Of a stretch of 64,000 nt of DNA, positions 11,284-20,348 are shown piece after piece (the stretch's first letter is position 1; every line of letters starts with the position of its first letter). The DNA comes from Thermotoga sp. SG1 (GTDB lineage Bacteria; Thermotogota; Thermotogae; Thermotogales; Thermotogaceae), in assembly GCF_002865985.1 (NCBI RefSeq), contig NZ_LNDD01000004.1, forward strand, positions 62,001 through 126,000, read 5' to 3'. The notes below the pieces were generated by a model, which worked only from the letters and a program-made list of their open reading frames with translations, did not search any database and was not told the origin of the DNA. The position numbers and the translations under genes were made by a program.

Positions 11284-13056
11284 ATGGTCATAACAAAGAG
11301 ACACGCCGTCGTTCTAAAGAGGCTCTACGAAAAGGGAGAGGAGTTCAGTGTGAGTGACTGGGAAGCTTTCGATAGAGGAACGCTGTGGCATCTTGAACTT
11401 GCCGGCCTGGTCAAACCCGTTGGTGTTAAGATGTACGATCTGACGTTCTCAGGAAACATCCTCGGGGAACTCCTCACGAACATGATCAAAGAAGGCGTTC
11501 TGAAAGATCCAGAGGAATGGGACGACTCGTTCAGATGGATCGGATCTGAAGTGATCTCCATGATCAGATACTCCAAACTTGCCCAGTCGAGGGTGAAGGG
11601 AGAGATTGCCGAGGCTCTGGAAGAGCGGGGATTTGTGAAGGAAGGAACCCTTACACCTCACGCTTATACGCTAGATGAGATCTACAACGCTTCCCAACCG
11701 AGGATCGTGGTGAATTCGCAAGTAGCGGAATATTTGAGAAAAATGGTGGAGGGACCTGGTGAGTCGAGTAAACTTCCAGTGGGCGAAAACGAACTCTTTC
11801 AACTTGAATCGATGAGGATGATCGCTTTTTCCGTTCCAAAATCTGATGTATACGCTCTCACCGGGCTCGGGCAGCAGATCAGAGCTGCTCTCAGGAAAGG
11901 ACTCGTTGTGACAGATGAAGTGATCCTCGATGAACTCGTTCTGGACACAGTTGCAAAAGCCTGCGAAGGAAAAGAATTGAGCGATTTCGAGAAAAACGTT
12001 CTTCTGGAAAGAGGACTCATTGACTGGACGGGAAGCCTTCATCCGATGGCAGAACACCTCTATCTTGCCTGGAAGATATACAGAAAAGGACCCTATCTGA
12101 TGACTCCAGCGTTCCAGATATCCGAAGATGAAGCACGACTGCTGATGTTGATCGAGAAGCTCTGGAAAAGGAACGAGCAAGACAGGGACGTGTTCCCGGA
12201 ACCAAAACAGATAGAGGAAGAAGTGGACTGGGAATGGAAAAGAAAAGATCTCACGGTGAAACTTGCACTTTACAACCTGGAGGGCTTTGGTCTTTTGAGA
12301 TCCAGAGAATACAGAGACGGTGCAAGAAGAACGCTCGTGTACGAGTTAACCAGTTACGGTGAAGAGGTACTCGAGGATCAGAAAAGGAAACTGAGGAGCA
12401 TTTCCGCCACCGGTGTAAAATCCATAACCATGACGAGAAAAGAATTCGCCGCGCCGAACGTGGAATGGTACGAACAGGCAAAAAAGGAAGGACTCGTCAG
12501 CGACGCTGCACCAACGTCTTCTGGCCTTCTCTACGCGAGACTTTCTGTGGAGGTGGAAAGAAAACCCCTCATAACGAATGTGGAGATGAAAGTCCTCAGG
12601 AAGGTACCTTACAAAGCGGGCATATTCGTTGAGGATCTCGATCTGTCCGAGGAAGAAAGGATCGCACTCGACAGCCTTGAAGCGAAGAATCTGGTGGAGA
12701 TTCTGCCCACCGGTCTTGTCACGCTTACAGACGCTGGTCAGCTTATGAAGAGAGCTCTGTCAGCCGCTTCTGATGACGTAGAAGCTCCTGTCACACCCCT
12801 TGTGATAAGACTTCTTCAGGCTATAAGAACGCACGGTGGTCTTCAGATGAGAGAAAAGAGGATCAGGATAAACCCGGAAAGCTGGAAGGCGGTGGAAGAA
12901 GAAGTCGGAGTTGATCCGGAAACCTTCGACGATGCGTTGAACCTTGCCAGGATATCCAGGTTCATCTCGGAAAATGCTCTGACTGAGGCAGGAGTAGCAC
13001 TTCTTCAGGCGGTTGATGAACTCGCAAAGAAAGAATATCCCTGGGCTGAATTTTAA
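11284..13056 (+). CDS. DUF505 family protein
   Basis: 590 residues, acidic and without membrane segments. It begins MVITKRHAVVLKRLYEKGEE after AAAGGAGGCGGCAGG, a convincing start. I recognise it as DUF505, a family restricted largely to Thermotogae and some archaea. The sequence is a string of repeated winged-helix-like units: similar patterns of a hydrophobic helix pair followed by GLV/LTxxG (for example LELAGLVKPVGVKMYDLTFSG, YNLEGFGLLRSREY, LVEILPTGLVTLTDAG) recur about every 100 residues, suggesting several tandem DNA- or protein-binding wHTH folds. Single-gene transcript ended by a strong hairpin. Biological role unknown. Confidence 0.75.
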   Translation: MVITKRHAVVLKRLYEKGEEFSVSDWEAFDRGTLWHLELAGLVKPVGVKMYDLTFSGNILGELLTNMIKEGVLKDPEEWDDSFRWIGSEVISMIRYSKLAQSRVKGEIAEALEERGFVKEGTLTPHAYTLDEIYNASQPRIVVNSQVAEYLRKMVEGPGESSKLPVGENELFQLESMRMIAFSVPKSDVYALTGLGQQIRAALRKGLVVTDEVILDELVLDTVAKACEGKELSDFEKNVLLERGLIDWTGSLHPMAEHLYLAWKIYRKGPYLMTPAFQISEDEARLLMLIEKLWKRNEQDRDVFPEPKQIEEEVDWEWKRKDLTVKLALYNLEGFGLLRSREYRDGARRTLVYELTSYGEEVLEDQKRKLRSISATGVKSITMTRKEFAAPNVEWYEQAKKEGLVSDAAPTSSGLLYARLSVEVERKPLITNVEMKVLRKVPYKAGIFVEDLDLSEEERIALDSLEAKNLVEILPTGLVTLTDAGQLMKRALSAASDDVEAPVTPLVIRLLQAIRTHGGLQMREKRIRINPESWKAVEEEVGVDPETFDDALNLARISRFISENALTEAGVALLQAVDELAKKEYPWAEF

Positions 13057-13085
13057 AGCCCCACCGTTCGGTGGGGCTTTTTTCA
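13055..13085. terminator. Bidirectional intrinsic terminator between DUF505 gene and gdhA
   Basis: AAAGCCCCACC (13055 to 13065), loop GTTC, GGTGGGGCTTT (13070 to 13080), followed by further T residues. The 11-bp stem with A run on one side and T run on the other serves both the plus-strand gene ending at 13056 and the minus-strand gene ending at 13083. Confidence 0.92.
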
Positions 13086-14333
13086 CGGATAGATTCCCCT
13101 CTTCCTCGTGGCGTAGGCCACTCTGTCTATGGCGAGAATGTAAGCCGCTGTTCTCATGTCGGTGCTGTACTTGTTCTTTGTTTTCATGACCTCACTGAAA
13201 GCCTCTTTCATCATCTTTTCCAGTGCGGTTCTTATCTGATCAAGATCCCAGAAGAACTCCTGAAGGTCCTGGACCCACTCGAAGTAGGAAACGGTAACAC
13301 CACCGGCGTTTGCAAGGATATCCGGAACAACGAGAACTCCTCGTCTGTTCAGAATTTCATCGGCCTCAGGTGTTGTGGGCCCGTTTGCTCCCTCCACCAC
13401 GATTTTTGCTTTTATCTTCTCTGCGTTTCCTTCATGAATGGCGTTCTCCAGGGCTGCAGGAACGAGAACATCAACGTCCAACTCCAGAAGTTCTTCGTTT
13501 GAGATCTTCTCACCCTTTGGATAGGTGGAAACGGTGCCTTCCTCGAGTTTGTACCTGATCAACTCTTCCACGTCAAACCCTTCTGGATTGTAAACACCAC
13601 CTTTGCTGTCACTCACCGCGACGACTTTTGAGCCAAGTTCTTGAGATATCAGGAGAGCAGCGTACTGTCCAACGTTTCCAAAACCCTGAACAGCAACGGT
13701 GGCTTTCTTTGGATCTATTCCCATAACATCCATTGAAAGTCCCGCACAAACCTTCACGCCACGTCCTGTTGCCTCTTCACGACCTTTTGAACCCCCAAGA
13801 TCCACAGGTTTTCCTGTAACCACACCAAGGGCGGTGTAGCCAACGTTCATACTGTAGGTGTCCATGTACCAGGCCATCACATCTGCATTCGTGTTCACGT
13901 CTGGTGCGGGAATGTCGTTGTGCGGTCCTATGATGATCTGAATCTCGGAGAAGTACCTTCTTGAGAGTCTCTCTAGTTCGCCTCTTGAAAGTTTCTTCGG
14001 ATCTACCCTAACGCCCCCTTTTCCACCTCCAAATGGAAGGTTCATCACGGCCGTTTTCCAGGTCATCCAGAACGCCAGAGCTTTAACTTCGTCTAGATTG
14101 GTGTCGGGATGGTATCTAATACCGCCTTTTGCCGGACCCCGTGCGATGTTGTGCTGCACTCGATATCCGGTAAAGACCTCAATGTGGCCATCGTCCATCC
14201 TCACAGGAAACTCGACGATCAGGACTCGTTTTGGCCTTCTCAAAACCTCTGCAATGTCTGGTTCTAGATCCATGAGGGAAGCAGCACGGTTGAACTGTTC
14301 AACTGCCATTTCGTAAAGGCTCTTTTTCGACAT
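13083..14333 (-). CDS. gdhA: Glutamate dehydrogenase
   Basis: 416 residues, the usual size for hexameric hyperthermophile enzymes. Catalyses reversible oxidative deamination of glutamate to 2-oxoglutarate and ammonia. Motifs: GPAKGGIRYHPD (substrate site), the active-site Lys in LPFGGGKGGVRVDP, GPHNDIPAPDVNTN, and the Rossmann fingerprint VAVQGFGNVGQYAA. ILANAGGVTVSYFEWVQ closes the family signature. The start is an ATG (MSKKSLYEMAVEQ) after AGAAGGAT-like/GGGGGAGAAGG bases. Single gene with its own promoter. Very secure by sequence. Confidence 0.97.
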   Translation of the reverse strand: MSKKSLYEMAVEQFNRAASLMDLEPDIAEVLRRPKRVLIVEFPVRMDDGHIEVFTGYRVQHNIARGPAKGGIRYHPDTNLDEVKALAFWMTWKTAVMNLPFGGGKGGVRVDPKKLSRGELERLSRRYFSEIQIIIGPHNDIPAPDVNTNADVMAWYMDTYSMNVGYTALGVVTGKPVDLGGSKGREEATGRGVKVCAGLSMDVMGIDPKKATVAVQGFGNVGQYAALLISQELGSKVVAVSDSKGGVYNPEGFDVEELIRYKLEEGTVSTYPKGEKISNEELLELDVDVLVPAALENAIHEGNAEKIKAKIVVEGANGPTTPEADEILNRRGVLVVPDILANAGGVTVSYFEWVQDLQEFFWDLDQIRTALEKMMKEAFSEVMKTKNKYSTDMRTAAYILAIDRVAYATRKRGIYP

Positions 14334-14382
14334 CCTTCTCCCCCTTTCATCTCAGTATGCGAGATACACCATATCGTTACCT

Positions 14383-14410
14383 ATTGTATCACTTTTCGAA
14401 ACAAAAGCAA
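14383..14410 (-). promoter_or_regulatory. Probable sigma-A promoter of gdhA
   Basis: On the minus strand TTGCTT (14410 to 14405), a 16-base spacer and TACAAT (14388 to 14383). It lies about 50 bases upstream of the gdhA start codon. Seen by eye; not tested. Confidence 0.55.
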
Positions 14411-14432
14411 AATATTTTTCGGGGGAGAAGGT

Positions 14433-15403
14433 TCAGACGGGTAAATTAATGTTCTGTACAGGATCTGGTCCTGGCCTTGCAAAAAGAAATCCCTACATCA
14501 ACTCGATACCAATCTTTTGCAAAGTTTCGTACTCTTCGGTTGTTTCAACACCTTCTGCTATCACCTGTATACCAGATTTGCTGGCAGCGGAGAACAGTGC
14601 CTCGATCATATGACGTTTCAGCCAGTCTTTATGAACGTTTCCGATAAGACTCATATCGATTTTTATAATATCCGGCCTCAATTCTGCTAATCTTTTCAAA
14701 GAGGAAAAACCAGTGCCAAAATCGTCTATGACTATCTTGAATCTTTTCTTTTTCAAATGTTCAACAACGGAAGTCTCCAGATGCTCCATTTCGCTTTCTA
14801 ATTCCAGTTTATCTGCTATTCTTCTGTAAAGGAAATCTGGATCGAGGAGGACACTGGGAGAGAGTTTTCTAGAGCTTTTTCAATAGCAAGTTCGCTCAAT
14901 TCGAGAAGTACATCCAGTCTTTTTGCCAGTTCAACCAGACGAACAGATGGTACCACTTGTCCATTCTAATCCACCCCCCTAGAAAGACACTCGTAGCTAT
15001 ATATTTCACCAGTTGAGGTGTTTACAATAGGTTGGAAGTAGGTCACAAGAGATTCGTTTTCCAGGACAAATCTCAGAATGTCAGCTTTTCTCAGATCAAG
15101 CCAATATTGGAATGTTCGCATCTTTTTCAAAGAGCGCAACGAGATCGTTTCATCCAGTTCTAGAGGGAGTATCATTATTCTTTGTTTTTCTAGTTCTGTA
15201 AATTCTTCTGAGGAAAGGGCAAGATCAATGAATTCATCGAATTTCATTTCGAAAGAGATGTTGTCTTCTGAGAAAGAAATCTCTACGTCGTGTTTAAAAA
15301 CTTCCTGGAACTTATGAAGGAGGTAATTGAGATAGTCGGCGTGAGGAACGAAAACGATGATTCTTTTCGCTGAAGAGGGGAAATTAGGGACAATTGATCC
15401 CAT
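14433..15403 (-). pseudogene. Broken EAL-domain (cyclic-di-GMP phosphodiesterase family) gene
   Basis: Start ATG 15403 (MGSIVPNFPSS) after GGGGGTG. An N-terminal region of about 115 residues of unknown type is followed by an EAL domain: TYFQPIVNTSTGEIYSYECLSR (ECL in place of EAL), later DDFGTGFSSLKRLAELRPDIIKID, VIAEGVET, and the closing GFLFARPGPDPV. The reading frame is interrupted by TAG after SRGVD (14966 to 14968), a frameshift with small loss near 14868 (AIEKALE / KLSPSVLLDPDF), and TAG in GIELM*GFLFARPGP (14493 to 14495). The intact protein would have been a c-di-GMP hydrolase or receptor. Now most likely inactive. Confidence 0.85.
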
Positions 15404-15439
15404 AATCAATCACCCCCTTCAAAAAGTTCAATATACGAC

Positions 15440-16522
15440 CTACTCTGTCAGAATCTTCTTGAAAACTGGGTCCACTATCGTGTAACCATTCTGCGTTTTT
15501 TCCACAAAGGCCATCTTTTCCAGAGTCTCAAGAATAGAGTAGAGACGAGAATCGCTGATAAAGTCGCCCTTTGCATGGAAGATGTTTTTCAACGCTGACC
15601 AGGTGTTTATTCCCTTCGCAATCTGTCTTAAAACGAACGGATATCTCTCACTTCTTCGCTTCAGTTCATCGAGTTCTTTTTCAAAAAGAGCCTTCACAGT
15701 ATGAAAAACTTCCTTTATGGCTTCATCTTTGTTTTTCTTCTCCAAATACTTTATGCCGAATAAAACCAGATACCCAACGATTCCATCTATTTCCCCCACC
15801 ACTTCTTCTGGATCGAAGTTTATTTTTTCTTCTAATTCTTTGAAACCCTCTATGAGAAAATCCACGGATTGCTCGAAAGAAAAAGGCCTAACGGTGAGAA
15901 AACCGATTCCTCTTCCGTGTAACGGAGAGTCGTAGCTGTCGAGTTTCAGAAAATCGTGGAGTACACCAACCTCGGATCCTGTCACTATGAAACGTACTCT
16001 TTCCAGACTATCGTAACAATAAGCGAAGAGTGCCAGTATATCTTTCCCTCCACGCGAACCGTAATACCTGAAATACTGAGCTTCATCAAAGAAGATCACC
16101 GTTTTTGTTTTTCTTTTTTTCGAAATCTCATCGAGCTTTTCTAGCAGATCCGAAAGGCTGAACTCTTTTGGATTTATCTGAAGAGAGGTCCCGCTGATGG
16201 AAATCCCGCGGACTCTTTTCAGAAGATTCAGAAGTTTCTGAGATCGGGAGATCCTGGAGAGTTCCTCTGCGAGAAATCTTGAAAGGTGTAAAGAGGTAAT
16301 GTTACCACCAGAACTCTCGTAAAGTTTTCTTCCATCTATCGTTATATGTGGAAGTTTTTTTTCGTTCAAAAAAACCTTCACGAGGGAGGACTTTCCCACT
16401 CGCCTCAAACCTGTTACCACAACGAGTGGGTAGGTTTCGACGAGCTTTTCAAGTTCTTTGAGTTCTCTTTCTCTGTCGAACAGGTCTTCCTTTCTGACCT
16501 TTGGTGTGAGAGAAAAAAGCAA
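15440..16522 (-). CDS. AAA ATPase of the archaeal ATPase_2 (PF01637) family
   Basis: 360 residues. It opens MLFSLTPKVRKEDLFDRERELKELEK with a probable TTG start 16522 behind AGAGGGGGGATTC. The Walker A motif is VVTGLRRVGKSSLVKVF (residues about 35 to 51); the Walker B segment is TVIFFDEAQYF; sensor-like RFIVTGSEVGVLHDFL follows, including GRGIGFLTVRPFSFEQSVDFL characteristic of the family. The last 90 residues look like a winged helix (SDSRLYSILETLEKMAFVEKTQNGYTIVDPVFKKIL). Such STAND-like ATPases are common in archaea and Thermotoga, in multiple copies of unknown function. Preceded by two palindromic sites, so probably specifically regulated. Confidence 0.88.
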   Translation of the reverse strand: MLFSLTPKVRKEDLFDRERELKELEKLVETYPLVVVTGLRRVGKSSLVKVFLNEKKLPHITIDGRKLYESSGGNITSLHLSRFLAEELSRISRSQKLLNLLKRVRGISISGTSLQINPKEFSLSDLLEKLDEISKKRKTKTVIFFDEAQYFRYYGSRGGKDILALFAYCYDSLERVRFIVTGSEVGVLHDFLKLDSYDSPLHGRGIGFLTVRPFSFEQSVDFLIEGFKELEEKINFDPEEVVGEIDGIVGYLVLFGIKYLEKKNKDEAIKEVFHTVKALFEKELDELKRRSERYPFVLRQIAKGINTWSALKNIFHAKGDFISDSRLYSILETLEKMAFVEKTQNGYTIVDPVFKKILTE

Positions 16523-16551
16523 AGAATCCCCCCTCTCTGGTTTATTTTATC

Positions 16552-16588
16552 ACTTCTGGTACCAGAAGTTACTTCCGGGATCAGAAGT
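16552..16588 (-). promoter_or_regulatory. Two tandem palindromes, probable operator of the ATPase gene
   Basis: ACTTCTGGTACCAGAAGT (16552 to 16569) is a perfect 18-bp palindrome. One base further, ACTTCCGGGATCAGAAGT (16571 to 16588) repeats the outer half sites with an imperfect centre; centres are 19 bases apart, close to two helical turns. On the minus strand a possible -10 (GATAAAAT) follows immediately before the ATPase start, so a dimer bound here would block its transcription. The regulator is not evident nearby. Confidence 0.6.
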
Positions 16589-17464
16589 TCATTTTCCCTC
16601 ATCGGATGATGCCTTTTTCCTGCGGACTGTTGAAACGAGTATAGAGACTATAATCAGCAACATTCCCAGCAATTGCTGGATTCCCACCCTTTCTCCTCTG
16701 AACAAAACACCCGCCATCACAGAGACCACGGTTGTGAAGTTGGAAAAGAGTGTGGTGATTATGGGAGAAACTCTCTTTATAGCGTAGTTGAGAAGAAAGA
16801 AGGCGAGTGTTGATGAGAGCACACCAAGATACAAAGCACCTGTTATCACATGGAAGTTAAAAACAGGTTTGAAATCTCCTGTTACAACGCTGAATATCGT
16901 AAAAAAGATTGCACCTGTCATCATCATGAAAAAGGTGATCTCGTTCGGTGTGAACTCTTTTGAGAGCTTTCTTGATAGAACACTGTACATTGCACCGGAA
17001 AGAACTGCGAGTAACATAAAGATCTTTCCAGAAACGTTTCCAGGTGTGATGTTGAACCCAACGATCAAGGAAACACCAAAAAAACCAAGGCCAACCAGAA
17101 GGTAGTGAGGCAGATCTCCTTTTTCTTTCAGAAGGAAGATCGCAAGTACGTTCACAACGACTGGAATCAGAGCGATGATCATTCCGGCTTCCGAGGAATT
17201 TATTCTCTGAACACCGTAGGTTTCAAACAGAAAGTAAAGCACAGGCTGAAACAGAACAAGTTTCCACAGTTTCCAGTAAGGTTTTCTTTGAAGCCTTATG
17301 AAGCCAAAAGACATTAAAAAGAGATAACTTAGAAAAGCCACGATAAAACGAAGAGAAAGAAACGTTAAAGGCGAGACATGATCGAGTGCGTTCTTTGTGA
17401 ACAGAAAAGAAAATCCAAAGATAGTAGAATAGAGTAGCCCGGCTATGATGACCCTCAGTGGCAT
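16589..17464 (-). CDS. EamA/DMT-family permease
   Basis: 291 residues from ATG 17464, which has a clear GAGGAGGAATTGT site; the open frame extends further upstream without coding character. Ten hydrophobic segments in two EamA repeats: ILLYST-like start LLYSTIFGFSFLFTKNALDHVSPLTFLSLRF (first repeat, TM1 to TM2), GVQRINSSEAGMIIALIPVVV, then second repeat AVLSGAMYSVLSRKLSKEFTPNEITFFMMMTGA. The tail is charged (RRKKASSDEGK). Members export amino acids, nucleobases or metabolites; substrate unknown. Its end abuts the palindromes in front of the ATPase gene. Confidence 0.88.
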   Translation of the reverse strand: MPLRVIIAGLLYSTIFGFSFLFTKNALDHVSPLTFLSLRFIVAFLSYLFLMSFGFIRLQRKPYWKLWKLVLFQPVLYFLFETYGVQRINSSEAGMIIALIPVVVNVLAIFLLKEKGDLPHYLLVGLGFFGVSLIVGFNITPGNVSGKIFMLLAVLSGAMYSVLSRKLSKEFTPNEITFFMMMTGAIFFTIFSVVTGDFKPVFNFHVITGALYLGVLSSTLAFFLLNYAIKRVSPIITTLFSNFTTVVSVMAGVLFRGERVGIQQLLGMLLIIVSILVSTVRRKKASSDEGK

Positions 17465-17683
17465 ACAATTCCTCCTCGCATCGTTAATTCGATTTTTCTT
17501 TCCACACTCGAAGAGTGTTTCTCTACGATTTTCTGATGCCGATGGAACTGTTTTTTCACGCTCGCTGGAGCCACCGGGATGATCGTTTTTGAACATACTT
17601 TCTCAGATTCACGTCGAGTTCTCAGGTGTTCATGATCTTTATGATAGTAGTTTTTGTGATCCTTCAGCGTCTTCTCGGCTTTC

Positions 17684-18976
17684 TCACAGCTGTTGAGGGC
17701 TTTGTGATGTTGAAGAAGCTCTGGCAAGTTCCATCATAGCTTTCTGGAGTCTTTCCACATCCTTCGAGAAATAAAACACCAGAGCAAAGAGCAAAACGGC
17801 ACAGATGAGCCAGAAATAAGCGGAGGTCTTCAAAGCAGTCCCAAGGGAGCCAAGGGCAACAGACATCATACCACCTGCGAACTTTCCAAAGCCCGTTCCC
17901 AACGAATCTGTGAGGTTGAATATGGAAAAAATCCTTCCTCTGTCCTGTGGTTCGTTCACGTTCAAAAGCATAAACTTCACGTTTGGGCCCGTAAGACTTG
18001 CCGTGAAAGAGGCAACAAATCCAAGAATCATCAGAACTGCAAGATTTCCAGTGTAGTCCAGGGTGAACACAGTGAAAAGAACACCAAGAGCGGTTGTTAC
18101 TGAACAGAACAAAGGAAGTGAAGGTTTCGCCCTTGCGTACAGGTTAGCTCCCCACATACCCCCCAGGATGATCCCAACGATGTTTCCAAGACCAAACACC
18201 AGAAAAACAAGTGTTGCGGTTTCAACGGAGAGGGCTCTTTCTCTTCTGAAGAATTCCACCAGAAAGTACGGAATGGCACCCCAGGGAATGGTTCCGGCTA
18301 TTCCTTGAAGGAAGAGAAGAAGGTTCGTCTTCACTTTTACGAGTTTCGCATAATCGGAGATCTTTGGTGCTTTTGGATAAGTGTATCCAGACTGAACAAG
18401 TTCTCCAATTCCCTTCTCAAAGGCACCTCTTTTTGGCTCTTTCAGAATGAAAATGGATAAGATAGCAAGAACGATGTTGGGAACAGAAACTGCGATAAAC
18501 GGAACTCTCCAGCCATACTTTGGTCCCAAAAAACCTCCAACAATCATGCCAAGTACACTTCCTATGGAGATGGCAGAGGATATGAGTGCTACGACCTTTC
18601 CTCTTTTCACCTCGTCGAACATGTCTCCGATCATGGAATACACTATGGGAAAGGATGCTCCAACACCTATCCCTGTGAGCGCTTTCCAGAAAAACAACTC
18701 TCCGTAAGAACCAGAAAAAGCGCTCATGAGACACGGAATCTCTCCGACGAGTATGGAGTATATGAGAAGGTTTTTTCTGCTGTATTTGTCTGCTAGATAC
18801 CCCCACACAAGACTCACAAGAGCACCTATTATCGTGAATGAAGATGCAACAAGTCCTATCTGTGCATCGGTGATGCCAAACTCTTTTTCTATTGCACCGA
18901 TGTTTGGAGACATCACCATCTGGTCCGCGTTGAGAAGAACCATGAGGATGAGAATGAAAAACACAGCCATCATCAT
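17684..18976 (-). CDS. MFS transporter
   Basis: 430 residues, 12 hydrophobic segments. The loop between TM2 and TM3 is GYLADKYSRKNLLIYS (the MFS signature DRxxRR-like), with TM4/5 loop EVKRGKVVALISSAISIGS. The arrangement resembles the anionic/organic acid or spinster-like subfamily. The ATG start overlaps the stop of the upstream hydrolase (ATGA), so the two are translationally coupled. After its stop, about 219 bases (17465 to 17683) carry no convincing gene; a short dyad ACACTC-GAA-GAGTGT at 17504 to 17518 may end the transcript. Confidence 0.85.
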   Translation of the reverse strand: MMMAVFFILILMVLLNADQMVMSPNIGAIEKEFGITDAQIGLVASSFTIIGALVSLVWGYLADKYSRKNLLIYSILVGEIPCLMSAFSGSYGELFFWKALTGIGVGASFPIVYSMIGDMFDEVKRGKVVALISSAISIGSVLGMIVGGFLGPKYGWRVPFIAVSVPNIVLAILSIFILKEPKRGAFEKGIGELVQSGYTYPKAPKISDYAKLVKVKTNLLLFLQGIAGTIPWGAIPYFLVEFFRRERALSVETATLVFLVFGLGNIVGIILGGMWGANLYARAKPSLPLFCSVTTALGVLFTVFTLDYTGNLAVLMILGFVASFTASLTGPNVKFMLLNVNEPQDRGRIFSIFNLTDSLGTGFGKFAGGMMSVALGSLGTALKTSAYFWLICAVLLFALVFYFSKDVERLQKAMMELARASSTSQSPQQL

Positions 18977-19734
18977 TCCCCCTTCAGCCAGTTTATGACT
19001 GCCTTTGTAACATCCTCTTTTTCCACATCGTTGCTCAGAACATGACCGGACCTTTCAAAAACGAGGAGTTTTCTTTTTTCTGATCTGATGTTGTTGTAGA
19101 TAAATTCAGCCGCCTTCATGGGAACCATATTGTCGTTTCTTGCTGCAACAACGAGCGTATCGGATGTGATCTTTGCAACACTTTTTCTTGCAAGTTTCAT
19201 GAGTTTGTAGAGTTCTGCTGCCTGTTTTGGCCAGTTGTAGGACCAGTATTCTTTCCTTAAGTACTCGATATCTGGATCGTCGTATTTTTCTGTGTTTTCC
19301 CTTGGCATCTTCTTTGAAAAGAATTTCAGAAGGGGTGTGAGGGCTATCTTTTTGTCAAAAACATGTGTTGCAGCAGCAAGTGTGACCAGTTTTGGAGGGC
19401 TCATCTGAGAAGCAAGGATCAGAGCGATCACACCACCCATCGAAAGCCCCACGACGTGTACCCTCTCGCAGATCGCACTAAGATCGTAATACGCATCGAA
19501 CGCCCGTCTTAACCAGTCCTTTGCGGTCGATATGAGAAAGTCCTCACCGCACGTTCCGTGCCCTGGAAGCCTCGGTACGGAAACCGTGAAACCTGCTCTG
19601 TTCACCTCTTTTGCCATGTATTCAAAATCGTGGGGAGAGCCCGTGAAACCGTGGATGAAGAGAACCCCTTCACTTCCTCCTTCAAGGAAAATGGGAAGGG
19701 ATTTTTTCACGGTTTTACAGCGAGGAAAGTCCAC
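18973..19734 (-). CDS. Alpha/beta hydrolase, carboxylesterase/monoacylglycerol lipase type
   Basis: 253 residues from GTG 19734, chosen because AAGGAGGTG lies 8 bases before it; the frame opens earlier. Oxyanion strand and HG motif: VLFIHGFTGSPHDFEYMA; lid region GHGTCGEDF; nucleophile elbow VHVVGLSMGGVIALILA (Ser near residue 95); acid in VVAARNDNMVP and His in VFERSGHVLSND. This is the Est30/YvaK carboxylesterase pattern. No signal peptide, so likely cytoplasmic hydrolysis of short acyl or monoglyceride esters. Co-transcribed with the MFS permease. Confidence 0.88.
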   Translation of the reverse strand: MDFPRCKTVKKSLPIFLEGGSEGVLFIHGFTGSPHDFEYMAKEVNRAGFTVSVPRLPGHGTCGEDFLISTAKDWLRRAFDAYYDLSAICERVHVVGLSMGGVIALILASQMSPPKLVTLAAATHVFDKKIALTPLLKFFSKKMPRENTEKYDDPDIEYLRKEYWSYNWPKQAAELYKLMKLARKSVAKITSDTLVVAARNDNMVPMKAAEFIYNNIRSEKRKLLVFERSGHVLSNDVEKEDVTKAVINWLKGE

Positions 19735-19832
19735 GAGGGACACCTCCTTCGATGTTTTTGAAGACAACAATATTTTAACATTTATTTATCAAAGATGGAA
19801 AGCGATGATAAAATCTCATACGAGGTGGTAGT

Positions 19833-20330
19833 GTGAGAAAGATCCTTCCGTTCCTTTTGATTTCGATCTGGGTAGGACTGGTTTTTTACTTTTCTTCTCA
19901 GTCTCCCGATGTTTCTGGAAGGCAATCCAGAAGCGTTTATTTGATTCTCAAAAGACTGGACAACGCTTTGGATTTCACTCAAACGGAATGGTACAGGAAT
20001 TTGAGAAATTTCCTTGAAAGATAGTGGTTCCCCGAAAAGAAACCCTCTGGAGAGGATCTTGTGAGAAAGTTTGCCCATTTTGGTTTGTACTTCATCATGG
20101 GTGTGCTTTCTTTTGTGCTCAGTTACTCCTACATCGAAAAGTACGTGTTTTCTATATTGATGGGAGTTTCTTTTCCTACGCTGATAGCCGTTCTGGACGA
20201 GTACAATCAGAGTTTCCATAACAGGGGTTCTTCTCTTTATGATGTGATCATCGACATGAACGGGGCGATGTTCGGGGTGTTTTTTTCTCTTCTGGTGTGG
20301 TTTGTCATGAAGTTGACCGTAAAGAAATAA
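19833..20330 (+). pseudogene. VanZ-like membrane protein gene interrupted by one in-frame TAG
   Basis: GTG 19833 behind CGAGGTGG starts MRKILPFLLISIWVGLVFYFSSQSPDVSG, the typical VanZ N-terminus (FSSQxP). After FLER a TAG (20022 to 20024) stops translation; the same frame continues as WFPEKKPSGEDLVRKFAHFGLYFIMG with the family's RKxAHFxxY and DEYNQSF motifs and three further membrane helices to 20330. With one sense codon the gene would be a normal 165-residue VanZ-like protein. A restart at 20061 lacks the first helix. Either a recent nonsense mutation or a base error; VanZ relatives confer teicoplanin resistance in Gram-positives, function here unknown. Confidence 0.8.
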
Positions 20331-20348
20331 CGGTAAGGGGGAGATAGT

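Noticed and set aside
17455-17727. 90-codon minus-strand frame between the DMT and MFS genes
   Set aside because: Low-complexity His/Lys/Glu composition, overlaps both neighbours, has no ribosome site; treated as intergenic.
19833-20330. VanZ-like stop read as selenocysteine or programmed readthrough
   Set aside because: The stop is TAG with no visible insertion element nearby, and a neighbouring gene is also damaged; simple mutation is preferred.
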